Assembly: GCF_003049725.1 (NCBI RefSeq)
Contig: NZ_QAGM01000007.1
Coordinates: forward strand, 62,001 to 126,000
DNA length: 64,000 nucleotides
Direction of reading: 5' to 3'
Source: Oceanimonas marisflavi
GTDB lineage: Bacteria > Pseudomonadota > Gammaproteobacteria > Enterobacterales > Aeromonadaceae
The position numbers were made by a program, and so were the translations under genes. The notes below the pieces were generated by a model. The model was given only the letters and a program-made list of their open reading frames with translations. It made no database searches and was not told the origin of the DNA. Below, piece by piece: positions 9,366 to 17,268 of this stretch (position 1 is its first letter; each line of letters starts with the position of its first letter).

Positions 9366-9384
9366 CATGATAATCGTTTTCATT
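9366..9384. promoter_or_regulatory. Fur box between asbA and the MATE exporter
   Basis: The core ATGATAATCGTTTTCAT is a near-perfect dyad centred on base 9375 and matches the Fur operator closely (TGATAAT-C-GTTTTCA). It lies 39 bp before the MATE start and 82 bp before the asbA start, so one operator could iron-regulate both divergent units. Confidence 0.85.
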
Positions 9385-9422
9385 TCCATATCTGTTACAC
9401 ATGTTACATCAGGGAGTCATTC

Positions 9423-10787
9423 ATGTCAGTTGTTGAGCGCGGCCACCCCATGGTGCAGACGCCGGTATTGCCGCTGTTTTTCCGTTTTGCCGGCCAGGCG
9501 CTGATCAGTCTGCTGGCCATTACCAGTGCCTCACTGGTGGATGGTCTTTTTGTGGGCAACCTGGTGGGGGCCGACGCCCTGGCGGCCGTTACCCTGCTGG
9601 TGCCCTATTTCACCCTGCTGTTTGCCCTTGCCCTTGTGCTGGCCATTGGCGGCTCGGTAAGGGCCGGGCACCATCTGGGGGCCGGCAATGCCGCTGCCGC
9701 CAGCCGGCTGTTCAGCGCCGCCCTGCTGACTATTGCCCTGCTGGCCATGCTGGCCGGCGTGGCCGCCACCCTGTGGCCGGATTTACTGTTCCATGCCCTG
9801 GGCGCGCCGGCACGGCTGCAACCGCTGATGGCGGAGTACCTCGGCATCATGAACATGGCCCTGGTGATTCAGCTGGTGACCATGGTGGCCTACTACTTTG
9901 TTCGCACCGACGGCCACCCCGAGCTGGCCACCCGTGCCCTGCTCGGTGGCGCCCTTTGCAATATGCTGCTGAACGCTCTGCTGGTGGGCGTGCTGGAGCT
10001 GGGACTGGCGGGCGCGGCCTGGGCCACCCTGCTGGCCCAGCTGATACAGATGCTGCTGCTGGCCCGCTATTTTCAAAAACCGGAGCGGGCGCTGCGTTTG
10101 CGCCTGAATGGCTACCCCTGGCGGGATATGGCCGCCGTGTGGAGCAATGGCCTGTCGGAAGGGATTAATGAAGTGTCGGTGGGCGTGGTGATCTGGCTGA
10201 TTAACTGGCTGATGCTGAAGGCCGCAGGGCCCGACGGCGTGGCCGCCTTCAGCATTGTCAATTATCTGATCTTTACCGGGGTTATGATCTGCTACGGCAT
10301 TGTGGACGGCGTGCACCCGCTGGTAAGCCACAACCAGGGGGCCGGCCGGCCGGACCGGGTGCGCCAGGTGGTGAAGACGGCGGCCCTGACCCTGGCGGCC
10401 CTGGCCGTGCTGATGAGCAGCCTGCTGCTGCTGGCCGGCTCGCACATTCCGGCGCTGTTTCTCGGCGCCGACGAACAGCACACCCAGGCCCTGGCCGGTG
10501 ATTACCTGCGCATTATCTGGCCGTTGTTTTTGTTCAACGGTTTCAACATGCTGATTGCCGTGACCTTTACCGCCCTGCAGCGGCCCCTGCCTTCTGCCGT
10601 TATCGCCTTCAGCCGGGGGCTGATCCTGCCGGTGGGCCTGATGCTGGGGCTGGCAAGCCATGTTCCGGATATCTCTTTTCTGCTGGCGCTGCCTTTGGCC
10701 GAAGGCCTGACCCTAGTGCTTGCCCTGACGTTATTGATAAAAAGGCCGGAAGCGAAAAGGGAGCCGGAGTTACCTCAAATAAGGTAA
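9423..10787 (+). CDS. MATE-family efflux transporter, probable siderophore exporter
   Basis: This polytopic inner-membrane protein of about 454 residues has roughly twelve hydrophobic segments and the MATE repeat pattern (LVDGLFVGNLVGADALAAV early, NGLSEGINEVSVGVV at the start of the second half). The ATG at 9423 is preceded by AGGGAG at good spacing; upstream in-frame codons run through the Fur box and are rejected. Divergence from asbA over a shared Fur operator suggests export of petrobactin or a precursor. The 3' end overlaps the convergent repeat-protein gene by 18 bp. Confidence 0.85.
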   Translation: MSVVERGHPMVQTPVLPLFFRFAGQALISLLAITSASLVDGLFVGNLVGADALAAVTLLVPYFTLLFALALVLAIGGSVRAGHHLGAGNAAAASRLFSAALLTIALLAMLAGVAATLWPDLLFHALGAPARLQPLMAEYLGIMNMALVIQLVTMVAYYFVRTDGHPELATRALLGGALCNMLLNALLVGVLELGLAGAAWATLLAQLIQMLLLARYFQKPERALRLRLNGYPWRDMAAVWSNGLSEGINEVSVGVVIWLINWLMLKAAGPDGVAAFSIVNYLIFTGVMICYGIVDGVHPLVSHNQGAGRPDRVRQVVKTAALTLAALAVLMSSLLLLAGSHIPALFLGADEQHTQALAGDYLRIIWPLFLFNGFNMLIAVTFTALQRPLPSAVIAFSRGLILPVGLMLGLASHVPDISFLLALPLAEGLTLVLALTLLIKRPEAKREPELPQIR

Positions 10788-11219
10788 TGCCCCAGTGGCT
10801 GCCGGCTCACCAGAGCATCGGATTACCCCAGTGCTGTTCTGCCGGCAGCGGGTTTTGCCGCCCTTGTTATCACTCCAGGTGGTGACGCCCTGAGAGTTGG
10901 TGCGGCCACGAATAACCGTGCCCTTGTTGTCGCGCAGGGTAGTCACTCCCTGGGAGTTGGTGCGGCTGCGGGTAACCGTGCCCTTGTTATCGCGCCAGGT
11001 GGTTACCCCCTGGGAGTTGGTGCGGCCACGGGTGACAGTGCCCTTGTTATCTCGCCAGGTGGTGACCCCCTGAGAATTGGTTTTTCCGCGCCACACAGTG
11101 CCCTGGCCATCCCGGCAGACGGTGGTGCCGACAGAATTGGTACTGCACCGGGTAGCGGCCTCGGCGCCGACCACCAGCAGGGCCATCAGCATGCAGCCCA
11201 GCAAAATTTTTGCCCCCAT
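10770..11219 (-). CDS. Small secreted protein with four 20-residue repeats
   Basis: This protein of about 149 residues has a signal peptide (MGAKILLGCMLMALLVVGAEA) and four near-identical units of the form TNSQGVTTWRDNKGTVTRGR. Related but diverged blocks flank them (CSTNSVGTTVCRDGQG before, QNSTGVIRCSG after). Cysteines occur only in the flanking blocks and could form disulphides. The ATG at 11219 follows a GGGGGG run; a longer frame to 11348 would bury the signal peptide and is rejected. The regular G-V-T-T / N-K-G-T-V pattern suggests stacked beta hairpins. The function is unknown and no family is assigned. Confidence 0.7.
   Translation of the reverse strand: MGAKILLGCMLMALLVVGAEAATRCSTNSVGTTVCRDGQGTVWRGKTNSQGVTTWRDNKGTVTRGRTNSQGVTTWRDNKGTVTRSRTNSQGVTTLRDNKGTVIRGRTNSQGVTTWSDNKGGKTRCRQNSTGVIRCSGEPAATGALPYLR
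10842..11081 (-). repeat. Four 60-bp in-frame tandem repeats
   Basis: Four units of 60 bp encode the 20-residue repeats of the small secreted protein. Units differ at few positions (W/L at one site, G/S at another), suggesting recent expansion or homogenisation. Confidence 0.85.
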
Positions 11220-11492
11220 GATCCCCCCCGGAAAAACGGACTGTGCATAGGGTAATTTTATCGCCTGCGGGGAGTGCCTGCGATTGTGATGCCTCCACTG
11301 GAGTAAATTCTTCCGATCACATGACTTCCTCTTGATGAAAATCGCCATGGCTGGGAATCCCCTCTGTCGGAATCCGTACCAGCATCTAACGATGCAGAAA
11401 ATAGGTTGCTATGTAACTAAAGTGCTCTTAGCAAGACTACCCAGATCTTACTTGATAACTTATAATCACCAAAAAACTGCCAGGGATAAGCA

Positions 11493-13511
11493 ATGAACGA
11501 AAAGCTATTTGCAGAGCTCATATCTCAAATAAAAGTAGGAAAACAACTACCAGATGCTATCTATATTCACAAGGATGCATTCAGTGCTCTACCTAGTATA
11601 CTGGTTCAGTTTATTCCCGCAGTTGCAAAGGCAGTTAACCTGGAAGATGAAAAATGGAACTTGGTTAAGCTTTTCAAAAAAGAGTTTCGCCTATCCTTAT
11701 TGCATTACCCTGATTTTTATAGCGACTCCTACCCGGCACTCAGCCAAAGTCTAAACGTTAACCTATCAAAGCTCAGTCATAAAATAACGAGTTACTCTGA
11801 ATCAGACAACCCCCCTATTTTGCATCGTAAAGAGACCATGATCTTACCTAACAGTGAGTATTACGAGCACTTTGCAGCACTCACAAAAGAAGGGGAGAGT
11901 GCTGGTCTATATGAAAACAGTCGCTTGATAGGTTTCAAGCGCTCATGGGAAAAATTAATAGCAAGTCATGGATATGAGTTGATAGAAGGGAGGCTAATCC
12001 GAGGCTCGGCCATAGTTCGCACTAAAGAACCCGGCATTGATCGCCATAAGACAGCATTAGTTCGACATGAGCTTTCTTCGCCTATGAAGAGCCTTGCAAA
12101 AAATGGTTACCTTGAGGGATCATATTCCATTTTTGACTATGGTTGTGGCCGGGGTGATGACTTGCGAGAACTAGAAGCACATGGCCTTGACGCTTTAGGC
12201 TGGGACCCTAATTTTCAACCCGATAACGATAAAGTAACCTCAGACATCGTAAACCTCGGCTTTGTCCTTAACGTTATTGAAGATCAAGATGAACGTTTAG
12301 AAGCATTACTAGATGCGTGGGCGCTTGCAAACAAACTCCTTGTTGTTTCTGTTATGCTGGCCAATGAAAATTATATCTCTCAGTTTAGGCCTTACAAAGA
12401 TGGAGTTATTACATCACGTAATACTTTTCAAAAGTACTACGCACAGTCAGAAATAAAATCATATATAGAAAGACACTTACATGAAGATGCAATCACGGTA
12501 GCTCCAGGGGTTTTCTACATATTCAAGGATAAAATTGAAGAACAGAAATACCTACAAAACAAATATAAACGACACTATAAGTGGCAGCGTCTCACCTCTC
12601 CTGAACCTGTTGGGGAAAAGGATAAAGCCAAGCTTATTATTTCTCAAAACCAAGAGCTATTCGACTCGTTCTGGAATGTTTGCTTAGAACTTGGGCGAGT
12701 TCCTGCAAATGATGAATTTGACGGATCGGATAAAGTAAGAGGCCTGATAGGTTCGCACAAAAAAGTGTTCGGCTTACTGCAAGAAATGTTTGAAACCAAA
12801 GAGTTTGAAGTGGCAGAAAAAAGTCGCAAAGAGGACCTGCTACTGTACCTTTCCATGGGGTTATTTGAAAAGAAAAAACCTTATACCCAGCAACCAAAAT
12901 CGCTTAAAAGAGATATCACTGCTTTATTTTATGACTACAAAACGGCGATTAGTCTTGCTGCTGAGCTACTATTTTCCATTTCAGATAAATCTCTAATAAA
13001 AAAACTTTGTAGCCAAGCACACTCAACACTACCGGCAAGCCTATTAAACGAAGGCCACTCACTCATTTTTCACAGAGACTATATCAATGATTTGCCGCTG
13101 TTGCTTAGAGTGTACGTTGGTGCTGCTTTACAAATGTATGGGGAGCTTGATGAAGAGATCGATCTCATAAAAATTCATATTACCTCTGGAAAGCTCACTC
13201 TCACTGCATATGACGACTTTGAAAAATCAGTCCCCTTTATGGCTGAACGCATAAAGATCAAAATGGCTGAGCAAGACATTGATTTCTTTGACTATATAAA
13301 CGAACATCGTAGGCCCCCTCTGCTTAACAAGCATCTGTTCCTTGCGAGCGAACACCCACAGTACAAAAAGCAAAAGAGCTTTGATAAACGCCTTTCAAAG
13401 CTCTTAGGTATTGATAATCAACGAGAAGTAACTGTTCACCGTCAAAATTTTGATGAGCAGCTCAATGCAGCAGGAAAGCACATAGTTGGCTATAGAATAA
13501 CTAGCCTTTAA
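11493..13511 (+). CDS. DNA phosphorothioation-associated putative methyltransferase
   Basis: This 672-residue protein carries a class I SAM-binding motif, IFDYGCGRGDDLRELE, near residue 215, followed by ALGWDPN and VLNVIEDQDER. The overall architecture matches the dnd-associated putative methyltransferase family (TIGR04096-type). It is the first gene of the AT-rich island, has AGGGATA before its ATG, and converges with the cysteine desulfurase gene with an 11-bp overlap. Such proteins track with phosphorothioation clusters, but their reaction is not established. It may modify DNA or a cofactor in partnership with the Ssp proteins. Confidence 0.8.
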   Translation: MNEKLFAELISQIKVGKQLPDAIYIHKDAFSALPSILVQFIPAVAKAVNLEDEKWNLVKLFKKEFRLSLLHYPDFYSDSYPALSQSLNVNLSKLSHKITSYSESDNPPILHRKETMILPNSEYYEHFAALTKEGESAGLYENSRLIGFKRSWEKLIASHGYELIEGRLIRGSAIVRTKEPGIDRHKTALVRHELSSPMKSLAKNGYLEGSYSIFDYGCGRGDDLRELEAHGLDALGWDPNFQPDNDKVTSDIVNLGFVLNVIEDQDERLEALLDAWALANKLLVVSVMLANENYISQFRPYKDGVITSRNTFQKYYAQSEIKSYIERHLHEDAITVAPGVFYIFKDKIEEQKYLQNKYKRHYKWQRLTSPEPVGEKDKAKLIISQNQELFDSFWNVCLELGRVPANDEFDGSDKVRGLIGSHKKVFGLLQEMFETKEFEVAEKSRKEDLLLYLSMGLFEKKKPYTQQPKSLKRDITALFYDYKTAISLAAELLFSISDKSLIKKLCSQAHSTLPASLLNEGHSLIFHRDYINDLPLLLRVYVGAALQMYGELDEEIDLIKIHITSGKLTLTAYDDFEKSVPFMAERIKIKMAEQDIDFFDYINEHRRPPLLNKHLFLASEHPQYKKQKSFDKRLSKLLGIDNQREVTVHRQNFDEQLNAAGKHIVGYRITSL

Positions 13512-14553
13512 CATGGAAAGGTGGAAGGCTTACTCTATAGGTTCTCCTGGCCTCATCATCACTCAAACCAATTGCTGTTAGCACGTGAGATGGCATGTTT
13601 GACAGGGCATTACACGCTGAACCTTGTGATATTAACCAAGCCTGCTCGCTAGTAAAACGCTGAACCTCCGCATCGTCTTTAAATGTAACATTCCAGATTG
13701 TTGGGACTACATTGTCCCCACCATTACGTTTATAGTTATAACGTTCTATTACTCTCTCAAAGTAACTATGCTGCTGGCTTGGTGTGGTAGGGAAATGATC
13801 TACAGCCGCCCCCAAACCTACAATTAGCGGCGTGGGAGATGTACCGCCTCTTAGACCCAACTCTTGCCCTCCCCCATGAATCAACGGCACCAACTCAGAG
13901 TCTCGTGCATTTCGTACATAAAGTGCACCAATGCCTTTAGGGCCAAAAATCTTGTGGCCTGACAAAGAAAGCATATCGATATTCATGTCATCTACATCAA
14001 TATCAAGCTTACAAAAGCCCTGAGCAGAATCGGTATGAAATGGAATATCACTACTAAAGGCAAGATCCCCGATCTCCGCTATTGGCTGGATACACCCAAG
14101 CTCGTTATTGACATGATGAATTGTAATAAGTAACGTATCCTCTCGAATAGCAGCGGCCACTGACTCTGTCGTTATTAATCCTGTATGCTCCGGCTCTAAG
14201 TAAGTAACCTCAAAACCGATACTTTCCAAAAAAGCACAAGTATTAATAATGCACTTGTGCTCTATTGACGAAGTAATAATATGGCCTTTATCGTTAAGGT
14301 GACTAAAAGCAATCCCTTTAATTGCCATGTTATTTGCTTCACTAGCACCACTGGTAAATATAACTTCACTAGGCATAGAACCAATTCTTTCAGCAATTGA
14401 CTCTCTAGCTACCTGAATGGCATTAGACGCATTTTCTGCCTCTACATGAGCTGCTGACGGATTAGCAAAACTCTCTCTCAGCCATGCTTCCATAGCCTCT
14501 ATAACTTCAAAAGAAACAGGCGTAGAGGCTGCATAATCAAAGTACTTATTCAT
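13501..14553 (-). CDS. sspA: Cysteine desulfurase of DNA phosphorothioation (DndA/SspA-like)
   Basis: This 350-residue PLP-dependent class V aminotransferase shows the N-terminal YFDYAAST, the aspartate/glutamine region FHTDSAQGF, the PLP lysine in SLSGHKIFGPKG and the catalytic cysteine in SQGSACNA. It would mobilise sulfur from cysteine for backbone sulfur insertion into DNA. It is the last gene of the minus-strand restriction operon and overlaps its neighbour by 8 bp. Co-occurrence with sspBCD in the same island supports the SspA role; general IscS activity is less likely because of length and context. Confidence 0.85.
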   Translation of the reverse strand: MNKYFDYAASTPVSFEVIEAMEAWLRESFANPSAAHVEAENASNAIQVARESIAERIGSMPSEVIFTSGASEANNMAIKGIAFSHLNDKGHIITSSIEHKCIINTCAFLESIGFEVTYLEPEHTGLITTESVAAAIREDTLLITIHHVNNELGCIQPIAEIGDLAFSSDIPFHTDSAQGFCKLDIDVDDMNIDMLSLSGHKIFGPKGIGALYVRNARDSELVPLIHGGGQELGLRGGTSPTPLIVGLGAAVDHFPTTPSQQHSYFERVIERYNYKRNGGDNVVPTIWNVTFKDDAEVQRFTSEQAWLISQGSACNALSNMPSHVLTAIGLSDDEARRTYRVSLPPFHVKG

Positions 14554-14998
14554 TTTCCGTCAAAAACTCTAGCGTTTGATTAAACAAGATATCAGTTGTG
14601 ACTGGCTCTCCAACATTATTCATAACCCAGTTATCAATATGATGAAGCCCACCATTACAATATCCCTCAAAAATACCAATAGCATCTCTTAAGTTTTCAC
14701 TTTTAATAATTTCAAGAGATGGATCTTTAGATAATGCGATCAGGTAAATGTAAGCATCATGCTTAGTAGTCGCATAAGTACTTAGCAAGATCGGAGTACT
14801 ATTAACTTTTGACTCTAAAGGTTTAAACTCATCGAGTTGAAATCCTACTAAAGCAGAAAAAACCATAAACTCTTTGACTGTGCTAAATACTGATCTACTA
14901 TTTTCACTATTTTTTGTTGAACAAAACTTTCCCTCTAAAGCTTCAAACCTAGAGTCTCTACGAACAGATAAACTACGCCAGTCTAGTGTTTCAGTCAT
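14546..14998 (-). CDS. dnd system-associated small protein (protein 4-like)
   Basis: This protein of about 150 residues contains DSRFEALEGKF, VFSTVKEFMVFSALVGFQLDE and GIFEGYCNGGLHHIDNW, which resemble dnd system-associated protein 4 (TIGR04062-type) as I recall the family. The ATG at 14998 is chosen because it makes an ATGACTGA overlap with the preceding stop and has GAGGAG 10 bp upstream; a longer frame reaches 15016. No catalytic motif is evident. Its place between the SMC-like ATPase and cysteine desulfurase suggests a structural subunit or adaptor of the restriction complex. Confidence 0.7.
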   Translation of the reverse strand: MTETLDWRSLSVRRDSRFEALEGKFCSTKNSENSRSVFSTVKEFMVFSALVGFQLDEFKPLESKVNSTPILLSTYATTKHDAYIYLIALSKDPSLEIIKSENLRDAIGIFEGYCNGGLHHIDNWVMNNVGEPVTTDILFNQTLEFLTENE

Positions 14999-17051
14999 CA
15001 AACGAAATCTCCTCAATGGTTACCTTTTCGAACTCACTACCAAACCGTACAACATCAAATTCACGGCCCGAGACAGTTAACCGTGTAGGATATTGTCCAT
15101 TAAACTCTTCTTCAGTCAAAACTGTGTGTTGAACTAAATTATACTCTTTACCTATTTTATCTCTAATGCCTTTATCTGTATGAGTCTCTGTCCACTGAGC
15201 TTGAGAAAACATAAATATAGATTGCTCTACAGAATTTGCTATATAACGCACTAGCTCACGTCCATTATCAGGTCCAATAAAAGCTAGTATAGAGTCTGCA
15301 ATAAATGGAGCTATAACCCCAGGCGTCAAAAGGTGCTGTTTACTATTCGCTCTCATTTTAGAGAATTTAATTAAAGCGACTATAAATGAAATAGAGAGCA
15401 TTGCTTGATAACCGTTGCCTGCTGCAACTCGTTTACCCTCTTTATCAACAATTGACCACGTGAAGCTATCACCCTTAGCATAAGTATCTTTTTTAATGGT
15501 ATAGCCATTAAATGACACTTGGCTAAAAAATATTTGCATCTCCTTTAATAATATTAGATCTACACCTCTTTTGGAGGTTTCAATCGACCCTTCATAAACG
15601 TTTAATATCTCATCTGTAGCTTTAATTAAATCTTTTAATTTTCTTGCTTTAGGCTGCGCAGATGAAAACCGCTTTATTTTATTATCTATATCTTTTATGT
15701 CAATTTCTGCCACCCTAACCTTATGCTCTAGATTTGGAACTAGAAACCTTAATTGATCACATTTCGATTTAGCTTCATCCTTTTTAAGCTCAATCGCTTT
15801 AATATCATCTATATCAGATTCTACTATTGTGTGGCTAAGATCTTTGATACGGTTTTTAAGTTCATTAATTTTATCATCACAATCATCAATTTGGCTTAGT
15901 ATACTTACCATTTCTTGCCTGGGTGATGAGTGGCTTTTAAGTTTATCATGAAGCTCAAGGACACGAGTCCAACGAAGTTTTAAATCAGGGTCAACAGCAA
16001 ACTTCTCTAATTCTTTAACAAGATTAGCAGCAGGGCTATTTTCGACAACAACTGAACCGCAAATACACTCTTGATTATCAAGTATAGATTTTATTAATTG
16101 CTTATCTACTGTATAGCGCAACGAGTTATTAAGTTCATCAGTATTAATCATCGTAAGATCAATACTACCCAGCTTTCTTCCGTAGGCCTGCATTATCCAG
16201 CTTGGTATAGATTTTGATTTCTCAACAAGAAGCCTATTACGTTGCCTCTTGTAATCGGAAAGATACCTTTCGAGCTGCTCACGACTCTTTATTTTTTCAT
16301 CGATTGCCGTCTTATCAAACCGAGCAAACTGAGAAACTTGTTTATCATATTCTTTTTCAGCCTCCACAAGTAAAGATTTATTCTTCTCAAGCAACACTTT
16401 GTTATGCTTTAAACTTGATTGCAATGCATCTTTACTCTGAATAAGATTATCAACCTCATTGCTAGTATCGTACTGCTTAAGCTCTTTTTGATATCCACTT
16501 TTAATACTATTTAGATGAGTTACCGTCTTTTCAGCTACTGTCAGCCCAAGCACCTTACTAATTGCTGCATTGATATGAGAAAAGTCATTTTGACTATTTA
16601 AAGTTCCTGTTCCTTCTCCTTGATAAAAGAAGTATTGGGACATTTCTTTGGGCAATATAGTATTAATTAATGTATTAGGATGCTCCTCTGAACGATCGGA
16701 GTAACAGCCGTCAATAATCTCAAAAACCTTAAGGTTACTGGTGCTACTTGCTCTAGTCTGAGACCTTATTACCTCTAATAAACGGCCATCATGCATAAGC
16801 TGAACTTTGACACTAAAAGTATTAACACCTTGATTTTGTGCTTGCTTGTTCAAAAGACTTTTTGAATCGAGCAAGTTATTCGTCGTTTCTTCATATAAAC
16901 ACCATCTAATTGCATTTAACAGTGCCGTTTTACCTCCATTATTTTCACCATGAATAAGAGTTACACTTTTATCAAGGTCTACTGAGAATTCAATAACCTG
17001 TTTTCCGTAAAACTGACGAAAGTCATTAACTTCCAATTTAATTATTTTCAT
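14991..17051 (-). CDS. SMC/DndD-like coiled-coil ATPase of the phosphorothioation island
   Basis: This 686-residue protein has an N-terminal ABC-type Walker A (HGENNGGKTALLNA, about 34-47), a long coiled coil (about 180-480) interrupted by CICG near the hinge, a signature-like stretch AAGNGYQAMLSISF and a Walker B-like APFIADSILAF. The order matches Rad50/SbcC/DndD-type DNA-gating ATPases. The hinge has only CxC rather than the full zinc-hook CxxC. It overlaps both neighbours, so it is probably co-translated with the 76-residue protein and the dnd-associated protein. It may be one subunit of an SspFGH-like restriction complex; the exact letter is not assigned. Confidence 0.78.
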   Translation of the reverse strand: MKIIKLEVNDFRQFYGKQVIEFSVDLDKSVTLIHGENNGGKTALLNAIRWCLYEETTNNLLDSKSLLNKQAQNQGVNTFSVKVQLMHDGRLLEVIRSQTRASSTSNLKVFEIIDGCYSDRSEEHPNTLINTILPKEMSQYFFYQGEGTGTLNSQNDFSHINAAISKVLGLTVAEKTVTHLNSIKSGYQKELKQYDTSNEVDNLIQSKDALQSSLKHNKVLLEKNKSLLVEAEKEYDKQVSQFARFDKTAIDEKIKSREQLERYLSDYKRQRNRLLVEKSKSIPSWIMQAYGRKLGSIDLTMINTDELNNSLRYTVDKQLIKSILDNQECICGSVVVENSPAANLVKELEKFAVDPDLKLRWTRVLELHDKLKSHSSPRQEMVSILSQIDDCDDKINELKNRIKDLSHTIVESDIDDIKAIELKKDEAKSKCDQLRFLVPNLEHKVRVAEIDIKDIDNKIKRFSSAQPKARKLKDLIKATDEILNVYEGSIETSKRGVDLILLKEMQIFFSQVSFNGYTIKKDTYAKGDSFTWSIVDKEGKRVAAGNGYQAMLSISFIVALIKFSKMRANSKQHLLTPGVIAPFIADSILAFIGPDNGRELVRYIANSVEQSIFMFSQAQWTETHTDKGIRDKIGKEYNLVQHTVLTEEEFNGQYPTRLTVSGREFDVVRFGSEFEKVTIEEISFDD

Positions 17052-17268
17052 TTACAATATCTTCCACATTAATTTCTATGATCTCTCTTATTTTCTTGAG
17101 GTGATGCCCTGTTGAGCTATCTCCATAATACAACTCTTTTTCAAACTTCATAATTTGTAGAGCTGCCCTGTGTGCTGCAGATCTATTTGAGTACGCCTGA
17201 TGAGCCACTTCGGTCTCCCTATGAGCCTCTTCAAGTAATTCTTTAATTTCTTTAATAGACACTAACAC
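17038..17268 (-). CDS. Small helical protein between helicase and SMC-like ATPase
   Basis: This 76-residue protein, rich in Glu, Ala and Lys, contains IKELLEEAHRETEVAHQAY and is predicted to be mostly helical. The longest start is GTG at 17268. A second GTG two codons later (17262) has better spacing from GGGGGT and may be the real start. It overlaps the helicase stop and the ATPase start, a layout typical of an obligate small subunit. I recognise no family. Confidence 0.65.
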   Translation of the reverse strand: MLVSIKEIKELLEEAHRETEVAHQAYSNRSAAHRAALQIMKFEKELYYGDSSTGHHLKKIREIIEINVEDIVNENN

